Part shown: piece by piece, positions 45,701-58,700 of the stretch | Position numbering within the stretch: the first letter of the stretch is position 1 | Layout: each line of letters starts with the position of its first letter | NCBI GenBank assembly: GCA_009617715.1 | Contig: VTFK01000160.1 | Coordinates: forward strand, 310,001 to 374,000 | Length of the DNA: 64,000 nucleotides | Direction: 5' to 3' | Source: Plectrocnemia conspersa | Taxonomy: Eukaryota > Arthropoda > Insecta > Trichoptera > Polycentropodidae | Notes under the pieces: generated by a model | Told to the model about the DNA's origin: nothing | Databases searched by the model: none | The model's input: only the letters and a program-made list of their open reading frames with translations | Made by a program: the position numbers and the translations under genes

Positions 45701-47286
45701 GTACACTTCGCAGTAAAAAGCATCCTTCTTCAAATTTTAGCACAGGTTTGAGAAGTTCCAACAACTATAACAGGGGAGTGATTGCTTTTCAATCAAGATT
45801 AAAATGTATTTTTCCCTTCCATTGTGTCATGCCTGATTGGATCGAACCCTCACTTTTGACCGCTCTTTCCAAACATTTTTTGTAAAAATTCTAATCACGC
45901 GCGACCTTCGACCTACATTTTACACGCCGTCCAATAAAACCCAACCTTGTTCGTCAAACTTAATGCGTATCAACGGAGGGAGACAACAAAACAGATCCCC
46001 GTGCCGATTTTATGGGTCGTTCCGGTGTAAATTCTCATCGGGCTGACCGAACTATTTAATGTTTGGTCACGTAGGACATCCGGCGAACATCTGCGAACTG
46101 GACAAACGAATTTTCACGTTTCAGATGAGAACTTACTGTGGTTTGCGGTGCATCCTAACGATCCCATTACGATCGCGATGCTAATAAGCGGCGATTTTAT
46201 TTGTGGATATTTGCTCTAAAGCAGGTTTTTAGAGCGTCACGTAGTTGATTTTTTTATGTGAACGTTGCACGAGAATGTGGTAGACGATACTTTGCTGTGT
46301 TATTTTATGAAATCCAGATTTAGTGCAAAGTGATGTTAGAGTTCAGAAATCAAAGTATAATTTGGTTAAAGAAAAATATATTCACATTTATTTTGGTACC
46401 AAGTACCAACATTCACGTTTCACTTATATCTGAGGTTTTTGCCTTTGCTTTCTAAACGCTATAAACACACAATGCTTTGTTCTTATGGGCAATAACCCAA
46501 TAGAGTGCCTTTTAAAACAGCAAGCCTGCTCTTTTGCGAGGAAAAATTTCATCTCAAATGAAAGACGTCACAGACAGAAAGGTGTGAAACTGACACCACC
46601 CACGTTTTTGTCCGCCGAGTAATGGAACTCTTTTAAGAGTTTCGATAGATTCGCTGTACACTTGTCTTTCATCTCTACTAATAAAGCCATGGTGTATTTT
46701 ACGAAAACGCAATACGTAAATATCAACACCGTCATTTTTCTCCCACAAAAGCGTACTTGCGCGTCGTTAAATCACGAGTTCGTTACTGGCGTTCTTCCTG
46801 CCGTATGTTTACACATAAAGTTTTGTTGTTTATGTGTGTTTCACCTACCCCTTTAAAACTTCATCTTTCTGAGTCATAATCGGTCGAATTTTCCACTCCT
46901 TCAACCCATATACACCACTGATTAATTTAACACGGCCGATCAGATACGCGTGTAGTGTATCCCACATAGTCGATAATCTCAAGGAGTTCATCTCACATTA
47001 TAAACTTTTTCAACTGAGGAATCGCTCTGTTTACTTTTGGATTTGTACTAAGCTTCGCTTTATCATAGTGTGTTTTCAACAAAAACGATCAATTAGAAGT
47101 ATATTTAAATATTTAAATACATTCAATCAGGAATCGTCTTATCAGTTTATCACCATTATATTTTTTATAATGTCCTTATGCGTTTAAAATAATCTTTAGG
47201 GAATAAAATTATTACCAAACAGTTTGGGCTCTATGAAATCACTCAATAGTTTGATGAAGCATATATGCGTTAAAACTAATATGAAA
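42736..47286. other. Long non-coding stretch
   Basis: No supported gene. GC-richer CpG patches lie at 43500-43790, 44690-45170 and 45830-46290. Minus-strand frames of 106 and 64 codons over 44717-45252 lack any domain. The rest is AT-rich. Confidence 0.45.
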
Positions 47287-47342
47287 AAAGAGCACGAGCT
47301 TTTAATGCTTGATATATCAAGCATTAAAAGCTCGTGCTCTTT
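47287..47342. repeat. Perfect 56-base palindrome
   Basis: Two 28-base arms are exactly complementary with no spacer, centred between 47314 and 47315. The left arm begins AAAGAGCACGAGC and the centre is GCTTGATATATCAAGC. Complementarity stops abruptly at both ends, apart from A/T runs. This would extrude as a perfect hairpin in DNA or RNA. A 65-codon open frame crosses it by chance. It could be a very young fold-back insertion, an inverted-duplication scar or an assembly artefact. Confidence 0.95.
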
Positions 47343-50300
47343 ATTTTTGACATTTTTGAACTTCGCTCAAAAATACTTGCTACCACCCTTAAACCGATAT
47401 TTAATAGAAATAATGCGCTAACCACATAAATAAAATCATGATGTATTATACAAACAATTATTGTATGGTATGGAGTAACATCAACAGAACTTGTTTTTTG
47501 TTGTCTAATGTTTTTATCTGCGTCGATATTTTACCATAAATAAACAGAAATTAGTTGGGCAGTAAAAAATGTAAAAAAATGTTTTCTTTACTGATATTAA
47601 AACCGTATTCAAAATTACTTACGATATAAAAATATATTCGTACATTTTTAAATTACTTCTGGCTATTTTGAGCTCAAATTACAGCTATTAGATTTATTTT
47701 TGATATTATTTTAATACAATTATTGTTGTATAAAATTGTAAATGCATCTATGCGTACTGTTTTTTAGGCTTTTCAGTGTGTCTACATTAACCCTTTGTGG
47801 TTAAAATATATTTAAAAATAGAGACAATTTAAGGTTAGTTAGATAAAATTAAAGAGTACGGCTAGGGGAATAATGTACGGAGGTGTCAATTTTTTATAAT
47901 AATAATAATAATAAAATGTAGCGGGTTTCTTAATTGGAATAAAAAAAACACATTCGTGCATTAAGAAATAAATTATAATATTTAGTCTTTTTTTATTTTC
48001 TGTTATTGTTTATATTTTGTATTGTATGTACAACATTTAGTTCAAATTTATTTATTGTTAAAAGTAGTTATAATAGCTAAATAAATTAATAAAATAATAA
48101 AATAAGTATTGTCCTATGTCCAAGCCATTTTGTTTGAATGTATTAAAATAAATAATTTAATGGTCATTATATTATATATAATAAAAAGAGAAAAACTAGT
48201 TCTTTTATATTATATCTTTCTAGGTGTATATTATATCAAATAAATTTTATTTTGGCAAAATTTACTTTAAAAGTTTAATTATGTATCAATAATATAAATA
48301 GTACTATTATATTAATTTAAGAAAAAAATATATTTTTACTTGGAATTTATTTCTTATACTGAAATATAATTTTTTAAATTGAATGAAATTTAGTGGACAT
48401 TAATTTAAGAAATATACTAATAATAATCTTTGTAGATTATAAAAGTGTATTCTTTTTTTTTATTAAATTATATATAGTTATTTAAAATACTTGTATTTAT
48501 TATATTTACAATATTTTTATTTTAAGATATAATTTTATATAACTGTCCAGACGTTATGTATAGGAGCTGCTAGTAAAAAGCAGATACACGTAAATAAAGG
48601 ACTCCAAAGGGTTAAGGCTTTATTTATATCCAACAGTATAAATTTAATAACCAAGAGAATTTCGTAGTAGATGCATTCAATATAATTTGATAAGCTGTAG
48701 TCGAATAATTTCGCAAAATGTAATATATTATATACACATAAACGAAAATAGATCAATATGTTTTTTAATCCCATTAGTTCAAAAGTTGCTAGGATGTTGT
48801 TCCGCAATTCTGTATTTCCTGAGTGAAAATCCTGTATCGGCAAAAAAAATACCCCAAGAGACTTGAAGCGTGTATCTTTTCCCTCGGAACGGATACGGGT
48901 TAAGAATAATATAATGCTCAATGTATCGACATACAATATGAATTTCGCAAACAAATAATACGTATTATAGGTATATAATCGCATTATTCCATTGACACAT
49001 TTTGATTAATCCACGTCTGCTCTGTCGTTATCGCGACGCGATTGCAATTATGTGTTTTTTTTTCAAAATTTTCAATACAGGAGGGTGAAAAATAAATACA
49101 AACCATGAATATCAATGAGTTAGAAAAGAACAAGAAATGAAATAAATTTGCAAAAGAATGGAAAATAAGGAACCGCGTCATTTTTGACCTGACAAGGCAT
49201 AAATAAATCAAATCGACCGACGTGATGGGCGATAAAATTTTGTGCCTACGTTAGAAATTACCATATGCGCCACTGTTCGTGTTTTACTATTTCTTTATAC
49301 GTTTAGTTTAACGTTGGGGTTAGTGGACGGTTTCGCGTTAACGGTTTACGATCGATATAACTGTCGGGCATTAACGATCGATCACACGTGCGTTTTTGTA
49401 TTGCGCTTTTTTTGAAGAAGTGTCAGATAAATGTGTTTTATCTGCTTCGACCATAAATCACTGGGGTTGCAAATTTAATTTTGACTCGATACATCTATTA
49501 AAATAAATCATTCAAATTTTACAAAACAACCATGATGAATTTGACTTAAACGTTGTTTATTGTTACATTTTGTCTCCATAGAAATAAACACATATCTCAT
49601 GCTTACATGTCCCTTAAAATAAAAGTCTGAGCTTGGCGATAGTTGATCCTAAATATTCATGGTATATATATTTTGATCTTTTTATAAGATTAATATTAAC
49701 CTTATTGTACCGTGTGTTTTTTCTGTTCCACGGCTTTGTTCGTTGTCCAAATGGATATAGAGCGATCAATTCGAGGTGCAGTCTTTCACAAACTGTAAGC
49801 TATATATAATATATAAAAAATATGTATCTGGCAAACGTCTCGACGCCAAGAGATCGGTGTCGACACGTCCGGAAGTTTCGCGTCTTCCGTTTCCGCTGAC
49901 AATGTAAAAAATACAAACTCCTTTACTAGTTCCGATGGAAATTCTGATCTCGCTAATTCTCGAATAATCCGCTCTGGAGTAAACGCGACAAACACAATTA
50001 AGAATATCTTGGCATTGCTCCACGTAGCACTGTCATATTACTGTCGTTTCCGAAATTGATATTGTTCCAAAGTAACGTAATAACCGGCACCGGACATTGT
50101 CCGACCGGAAACGAAACCCTGAATCCCATCCGACGAGACAATGACTATAATGCGGGTTAATGTGCATCACTTGTTGTTTTTTTCTCCGTCCATTCCATCC
50201 TAGACAATGGCTTGCCGAGGTTTTGATAGGTCATTTTTCAGACGTTAACTACGAACGTTTTATGTTTATCTATTGTATCTACAATTCTACAAGATAACGT

Positions 50301-51573
50301 AGTGTACCGCAGTTTATGTGATTTAAGTTTTGCCGAGATATACAACGCCTAGAACAGGATATTAAAGTTTGCGCGATAGCGATAGTAAAATGCGCTCGGG
50401 CCGCTAAATGATTTAGTTGAATGTCACGGAAATATCGACAGTTACATTACCGGTTTACGAAATCCAATTAACTTGATTCTATAATGTTTTATTTTATTCG
50501 TGATTTTTAAGTTTTAAAAAGACTGTTAATACACTCTAAAGCAATTCATACTGACTTTTATTTGTGTTATGCACACCTAGATATTATAGTAAAAGGCTTA
50601 AATAATTATTTTATCTTATGCATATGAATATTTAATTTTTCGTTATGTCGTATTTGTTTTATTAATATATTCCCAAAAGCTAGTTGAGTTTATTTATTGG
50701 TTATATAGTTTTAAATTGGCCTTTATATTTGCATATCGAGACGGTATCGTGCGCCATTTTGTCCCCGTTTAATGCAAGCTAAATTCGATTTTCAACCAAA
50801 GTTGCCACATATTGAAAAATTCCTGTAACAAAGGCGCGGATGCATTATGCATGCGAGCTACTCCAAGGAAGATTTAGCGTTCCATTAAATGAGGATTGTA
50901 AAAATTGGCGCGTTGAGCACGGCTCTTACGTACACGGTTCAGTTCAGCAGTTCAATTTATGAGGAATATGATAAAGTGTGATCTTAGACGAGCACGCGTG
51001 TTGCCTTGCTCTGGTTGGTGGTATCTCGTAACCAGCATTTCTAGATACTGCACTTTATATATATATTGCCAAATGATGCTGCAAACTTTACCGCGGCAGT
51101 CAATTATGCTATAGTTTACGATGGCGAGGATTACAAAACGAGCGGATTCGCTGCAAGATTTGGTATTTCCATCCGTACGCTATTATTTTACAAAACCTCT
51201 AATTAAATCCTCTAAAACTGACAGCAGCTTTGGTGTTTGTTCTGAATTTGGTGCAACAAATATTGGCAGAGCAGAGTGGATCAATGCATAGACAAGTGTT
51301 TGCTTTCCATTTAATTCTGACGGAGATTTATTACCAGATTGGTTTAAAATATTATTTAAATTAACGACTGGCGGACTTAATAAATAAATTTAAATACATG
51401 TTATGCTATAGATCGCCTTGTGTAAATTATTGTCACTTTGCTCTTATGATTTAAATACAAATACTATGAAAATTTCATATCTCAAAATTAGTAAGTAGCC
51501 ATAAAAAAAATTGGCACTGCAAAATATACTACACTATTCGTGGACCCAAAAATAGAACCGCATTAACATATAT
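47343..51573. other. Long non-coding stretch
   Basis: The segment 47430-48540 is very AT-rich. GC-richer patches with CpG lie at 49200-49450 (two ACGATCGAT words near 49347 and 49374), 49740-50480 and 50730-51240. The 149-codon minus-strand frame at 48535-48984 is dominated by Leu, Ile, Phe and Tyr codons from AT-rich sequence and has no recognisable domain. No gene is called. Confidence 0.45.
47897..47914. repeat. (TAA)6 microsatellite
   Basis: Six uninterrupted TAA units. Confidence 0.85.
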
Positions 51574-51850
51574 TACTTTATTTCATTGAATTTTAGTAAA
51601 CCACATACTGTTTGTCCTTCCCTTAAAGTTTACAACTAGGGCGTTTGCTAATTTACCAGACCATCGATATCATGTATTGCATTATTTAAAAGCTTAGTTA
51701 TAGGCTCGAAAATAATAATGAAATTAGAAGTAGTTGTTTTACAAAACTTTACTGCCATAATTAGTTGTACTTTGTTTTAATGAATTCTATTAAACTTATT
51801 TGTCCTTTATCTAATGTTTATAATTAACGAGTTTCGGCAATTTACCCTAA
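51574..51850. repeat. Diverged tandem duplication, offset about 194 bases
   Basis: TACTTTATTTCATTGAATTT at 51574 and TACTTTGTTTTAATGAATTC at 51768 begin two direct copies. Each continues through a T-TTTGTCCTT word, an A-GTTTA-AA word and ends in AATTTACC. The best-matching part covers about 80-85 bases per copy. Non-coding. Confidence 0.55.
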
Positions 51851-52740
51851 AAGCTTGAGTGGGCCCTGGATTACATAAATTTTTGTAAGTATTTTTTAGC
51901 TTTGCTAGTTTAAAGATATATTCATGTAGTTAATTTTAGAAGTTTTGGATTTAATTATAGTTAGTAACATTAGTATTAACGGTTAATATTAATTTGATAG
52001 ATTATCAGTAAAGCTTTAATTGCTGCTTTCAACCAAATATTTTATTTCATGTATAGAAAATTCGTAAAATACATATAGTCAATTAAAATAAAATCTCAGA
52101 ATGAAAGATAGAAAGCTAAAATTTTCATAGACCTTTGTTTTCACTTTTTAAAAAGAGGCTGAAAAGTCTCATAAAATATCGTGTCCGCTAGTCAAGATAT
52201 CAAAGGTCAAATGTCACAAAATAGTTTTTTTTTGGACAGGACTAATAACATTCAGTATATTGAAACATTATATATTTGATATAAAAAACATACCCTTAAA
52301 AAAGTTTTGAGGTTAAGATAAAATATACTTACAAAAATATTTTTTTTAGATTTTCTAATATAAATATATATTGATTTAATTTAAAGTTTTTTAAGTAGTT
52401 TTTGATCATTTTAACGGCTTTTTATGACACGTAGCTTAATTAAAGAATGAGAAAAGCTCAGTAAACATTTTCAGAGATTTAATTATAATTTTAAAACATA
52501 TACATATGTTTATATAGAATCAGGAAACAAATTAAATGGTTAGTTATTTTAGTAAAATATTTAGTAGTAATTTTTTTTAATAAATAATGGTCTTTAAACT
52601 TAACTTTGTAACTTGGTAACTTTGAAATTCACGAGCAATATTAATTTGATTAATGTTCAGTAAATCTTTGATTGCTTTAAAATATAATACATAAAATTCA
52701 GTAAAAATATTTTAAATCATTATAAAACCATTGAAAACGG
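51851..52740. repeat. AT-rich stretch with a second repeated segment
   Basis: GTAACATTAG ... AATATTAATTTGATAGAT, CAGTAAAGCTTTAATTGCT (about 51964-52026) reappears as GTAACTTTGAAA ... AATATTAATTTGATTAAT, CAGTAAATCTTTGATTGCT (about 52616-52678), roughly 653 bases downstream in the same orientation. This suggests that the area around 51.5-52.7 kb grew by local duplication. Nothing else is recognised. Confidence 0.4.
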
Positions 52741-55700
52741 TCCTTGTATTAATTACTGACCTAATAAATTCAGACCTTAAAATTATGCGCTAATCCAATT
52801 ATATTATCGTCGTTTTTGTAGCGATTTTTATACCAAAAATTTTATTTAATTTATTTAAAAAAATCCATAAATATAATTTAGTACTTAAAATTCATATGTA
52901 TGATACATAAATTTGAGGATAATTTTGATTATAAATGTAATTAAAAATGACATTTGCATATCTTTTCGAAGGAAAAGGTGAATCAATGTAAATTCGATAA
53001 AATATAAAAAATGTAACCTTATAGAAATAAATAATGTTATATATGTATGTAAATTCAATTGATCATATCATTGTAGGAAAATATGTGTTATAAAATAGTG
53101 CTATTTACCAGTTATTGTTGCTCTCTGAATAATTGAAAGCATTGCTTATTACATACTACAATATTACTACTAAATCAATGAATACTGTAATGAGTATTTA
53201 TGAATTCATTTTAATATTTTTTTATAAAATAAAACTGATAGGTTCTTACTACATTTTGAATCTACTTTGTCTTATCTCATTTTAGTGAAAACATATTTTT
53301 TATTATAATTAAATTAGTGGAAATATGGACTTTTGGACAAAAATGAAAATATAATTTATCTATAATCATTTTTTATGCGTCCCTTTAAAACAACTTTACT
53401 TATATTATTAAATTATATAAATTGCACCAATAACTGATTTATACAAGTGATGATTTTTTCCTTATGTTTCGCTGATTGATACTATAATAGACTAGCAATT
53501 TGTTTCGTTAAAACTAGATGTAACAGCTATCTTTCGTGTAATAATGAAATTAGGCTTATATCATTTTTATGTATTTGAAAAGGATGTGAATCTTTTTTTG
53601 ACAAAAGTCAACATGTGACAAATGTGTACAGCTCGCGTTATATAATAAAGGCAATTTCAAAAATTTTCAATTAAGGTCGTGGAAATCTTTCTAAGTAATA
53701 CAAATAAAATCAATTATACAAGGTATTAGTGGTAAAAAAATCGATTCAATGTACGTTTTCTTTTCTTTGTTTCTTCGTGATTCGTGCCAAAGCCCAATCT
53801 CCAATCTTCACCACTATTACTCGGTATCACAACTTATAAACGAATTACAATCTCCTTTTTTGCCTGATGCCTGTCTACTAGACTGCGGGCAAGGTCGCAG
53901 AATTACTCAATTATCTCCATCTACCGCAACGGTTTGCCACCAGCCAGTGGCGTAGAACAGGGGCCACTTAAACTTTGTCAAATTAACGCTTGGCCAATTT
54001 CGTCGTCTTCCAGCGGCGTATCGTGGTGGGTCAAGTTTGGCCGGTCCAAACACGGGTCGCAAGCCCCTCGCACCGGTGCGGTGTCGCTACAATTAGGGCG
54101 GCCATCAATATTTACGACCAATTACCCGACATAACGAGCCATCGCACGGCCGCTCTGACAAACGCAGATGGCCAGAGTCCCGTTTGACACCCCCATAGCG
54201 CACCACCCATCGCTGGTCAACCCTATGCGTGTCATATACAAAATCTGTATTTAATTCACAACCGAAAGCCACGCAAGTTTTTCGTTGATTTTCCCGTTGA
54301 CAACCATGCAATAATCTTGATCTTATCAACTCAACAAGCTCGTACATTTCTGGTAGTTTAGCAGTTAACATAGATTTTTTTGTATTTTAAAATTAAATAT
54401 TTCAAATAATTAAATCATTGTTCTTGTATCATATATGATCTTTCTTATGTTCAGTGGAAACATATAAACACAAAACAATCACTTGCTATTATTTCAATGT
54501 TATGTTATTTCAAAATCACCAGCTTTTACTATACGAAATTATTCAGGCGTTGTTTGATGTTTTTGTCTAGAGATTTTCATTGTCTGCATTAGATTTATGC
54601 TCTTTAGCAAGGCGCAAATTTCAAACAATTGCGTTTTAATTTCCACTCGTTTGAGAGTCAGATTAGCGAAGGCGTTTTTATTCCATCTCGACATCTGCTC
54701 CGACGTTGAGTCAATGTTTCTTTACATCGTCGCGTAAGAAAACGGTATTAGACGTTTATTCACAATATTATTATTTAGATACGTATTATATTATTATAAC
54801 AACAAACAATAGTTCGGGGCACATTACTAGTAATCCTTTGGGAATCGCGTTTACAGTCGAGATCTTGAACTCGTTACGCCATCCCCGTGCGCAGCATCAA
54901 TCAATTAGCATGATTAATGGTTTTGTGCAATAGATTCATAAATAAAATGATGATAAATTTAAATTTACGACGTGTTATTCTTTCCGTTTTGATAATACCG
55001 CTGTAATTTATGTAATATTTTTTTGCTTGCGTAATTACAATGGTTGAGTGTGAGAGAAAGTGTAAAAGTTATATTTTAATATTTATATTTAAATTTAAGT
55101 GTTTTATTACAATATATAAAATTTTGGATGCAATAATGCAAAATAATACGATTTTTTAATGACGCAAATAAATTTAAATGAGCAAGGTCTGTATGAAATA
55201 GAGAGTGCTTGATATCATATAAATGAGGCAACTTCTTTACTTATCACTTATTCGGGTCTACTTTTTTTTGAAAAACTGCATTAATTCTTATTTAACGTTC
55301 AGAATACGTGCAACTGTAGTTAATTAAGTTGATTTTTAGATGCTAGCAATCGTTAAGGAAGCAAATTTTCATACTTTTATAACTATCTTTATGTGATGCA
55401 TATACTTTTATCTTATGGAAATTTACCGTTAGTCACCTATTAATCATGCCCTTAAACTTATAATCATCAGCCTCTAAAACCCAACTGGTTATTTATTTAT
55501 TGCCTAATAAAAATATCCAAATTTTGTAAAACATCTTTTAGTTTGTCAAACTCTACCGTATATTTCTGTCATACGAATATCGCATTGAAAAGCTTCTTCA
55601 TATTCTAGCTATTTTAGATTCAGCTACATTGATATATCTTCGTACTTTCTTTCCGGTTTTAAAGCCACTGGGTGTGACTTTTCAGAGAGATACATTTACC

Positions 55701-58700
55701 ACAAATGTAAATGTCGGTATCAGGTGAAATAGTTTAAATGGAAGGTCTTCGAAGTCTGAGCGTCTTCGCTGATATGTCGAGTGCTAATTGTTCGTTCAGG
55801 TGTTATCTATGTTTTTCTCGTCGTTTAAATCAGTCGCTGAAGTGTTTATCTTGTGATTATATAATTTATTTAATACTCTGCTAGTATTAATTTCCTCGAT
55901 GTTCTGCCGATGTGACTAAGTGTCACATATATCGACCGTTCAAGAAAGATTTAACAAATCGCTGACAATGATACTTAAGAACCAATTATCTTAGCAAACA
56001 CACCCTTAAAATGTTTACAATCGTCAGAGAAAACAGTCGAATATGACTATTATGGCGTTCTTTTAATCAAGGGGTCCTAAAAACAAAATCAATTAATGCA
56101 AGGTCGAACGTTGTCTCCTGCGCGTGTTTCGACTTCGTGCAAATGTTAGTTTCTTCTCGAAATCAAAAAATTCTCGAGAAATTTTCTGAAGCATTTTTTA
56201 TATTGAGCATCCTGCATTTATATAACTATTGCTGCGCTACCATTTTATTTTATCAATAGATTTATTTTTATTTATTAAGCAACATTTTCATTTGCAATTT
56301 ATCATGGACACAGTTCTCGTTCTCTAGAAAACAATTCTCTAAAATCCCTTTTTGAATACAAGTTTTAAAATATCTTCGAGATTCCTAGAAACATTTAACT
56401 GGGCCATATTAGTAATTGTATAATAATTTTGTATTTACTGAAATCACAGAGAAGTAAAATAAAGCCTTCCATGCCTTCCAAAATTTTTGAAAATCCAATT
56501 TATTTCTTTGTTGTGTCAATTACATGTTTTACACTAATTTTTATTAGCATGTTTGTTTTGTAGCAAAAGTATTAAATGTTTATTAAATAATTTGAATTAA
56601 ATTATTAAAAACTAATATTAATAATTGGGCTAAATTTGATTGCAATATGTAAAGTATTATTTATTTTTTATAATTGCCATTTATTTTTTTTACAAATTTA
56701 ACATTGCATATTTATTTTTTAGTATTTTTTTATAATGTTTCGAATATATTATTGTATAAATACTAAAAAAAAAATATTACATTTATCGATAGTAATATAT
56801 TATTTTATATAATATTAAAATAAAAAAATTACATAATTTTACCAAAAATATATTTATTTAAGGTATCATAATATCTAAAAATTCATGGTTTAAAAAATGC
56901 TTTTAATCTGTCAAAAACGAAAGTATAAAAATACTTTAATCCTTGGTATTTTAAACAATTTCTTAAACGTAAAACCTAATAGTAATTACTTATCTCTACG
57001 AATAATTGATTATAATGGTTTACGCCAAAACTAATTAATAGAAATCAGCCATCATATAAATATTGTTATGATTTATTTAAAAATACGTTAGTGCGTATAG
57101 CATATTCATACTACACTCAAACAATGTTAAGATTTAGAAGACTGGTATTGAACCTCATGCCTTTCAACAAAAACATGTATAAAGTTAGAAAATAGTCTCT
57201 TACATGCTCTTAATTTTAATTTTGTGTATAGGCTTAAACACTTCTGGTCTCGTGCAATATCTTGTAGGACCCATGTAAAACTTACGCGGAACGGCACGCG
57301 TAGGTCGCATTTTCACTTAGCCTTTTTCGCCGTATTCGGTGAAAACGCCGCCTGTTTGTTGTACAAACATGTACGAATTTACAACTCAAATATATACGAG
57401 ATTGTGCTCTCGGATGTCGGGGATAATATGAACATTTCGCGCGAGATGCATGAAAATAGCAGCCGGGGTAGGCGACTAGAATGTGCTTGTGTGGAATTTG
57501 AAAAGCACATATGTGCAACGTCACATCTTGATCAGCCAATAGAAGCTTGTCTTGTGATAATCACCCATAATACTTTCGAAAGAAATAATTATTATATAAA
57601 GAAAATGGATCACAAGCCCCGGGCGTAGTTCATTGTAATAATAATTGAAAAGATTAATTAAACGGTCTTCTTCCTAAAAATTCAATTAGCTCTGTACTCG
57701 ATAACCCAGTTACGTCAATCCAGCGATCAATCGCAATAATAATAAATTGTTATACATATATTAACGGGCGTTTCAAGAGTTTGTTCATTGTTCAGACAGG
57801 GCGTAGTATAGTATTACTAGTACGTATGTATGTATTATCCTTTGACAAGATTCCGCCATGGCACGATTGAAACCTCGACCTTAATTATCGGAAGATCGTG
57901 CTAAACGCCCGAAAGTTGCTAATGAACGCCGACAAGCGGTCTATAGATGTTTCGTGATAGTTTATTGACTAGTTGCAGATGATGATCGGTTCTAGTACAG
58001 ATACGTCAAGTTTCAACAATGATAAACTTTGATACTTCTGGCTAAATTAATATGTTAGTGTACATGAAATCGTATTTAGTTAAATACTTCCTTGTAAGTT
58101 GTTTAAGTCATGCGCGAATATTATTATTAAATATTTGTTTTCCGACAAATTTTCTATTCCAAAATGTTAGTTTTGTTTTACTACAACAAAACTATTCTTA
58201 TTGACTTGCTTACAATGTCACACAAATAAATAAAAGCCGTAAACAAATTTAAATTTAAAAGCTATATAATATGTTTTGTAGGATAGTTATTTGTCTAAAT
58301 AGCAGATTTTAGATCTTAAACATTAACACATTTAAATCCTCGTGCAATATCGTCGTTTTTAACGTCAATTGTTTCATTGATACGCTGCGATTTTAAACAA
58401 TCTTTACTGTGTTTGACACACAGTTTTTAATTTAACCTTATACATTTATTGTTGCAATACAAGTTTACTTTTAATTTCGACTGGTTATTTTTTGCATCAT
58501 GAAGAGAAAATTAAATATGAAATTTTATTATAACTAACGTTCATTTGCAGTCATTCATAAACACTAGTTAGCGCTACATAGTAGTAATTTTTAATTAACT
58601 AACCTCATACCCCATCCTTCACTGTTATCCGGCAGTTAATTTTAAGTATCTTTAGAGTATCTTAAGCGGCACCGCGTGGCTGCTGAACTCATAAGCTAAC

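Noticed and set aside
48535..48984. 149-codon minus frame rich in Leu, Ile, Phe and Tyr
   Set aside because: Hydrophobic composition follows from AT-rich DNA. No recognisable transmembrane-protein family or start context.
55775..55805. CTAATTGTTCGTTCAG/GTGTTA, recursive-site-like
   Set aside because: Branch and acceptor are fair, but GTGTTA is a poor donor and no second donor follows.
57224..57628. 134-codon + frame with opposed 85-codon frame
   Set aside because: Both strands are open over the same GC-richer patch and neither shows a domain.
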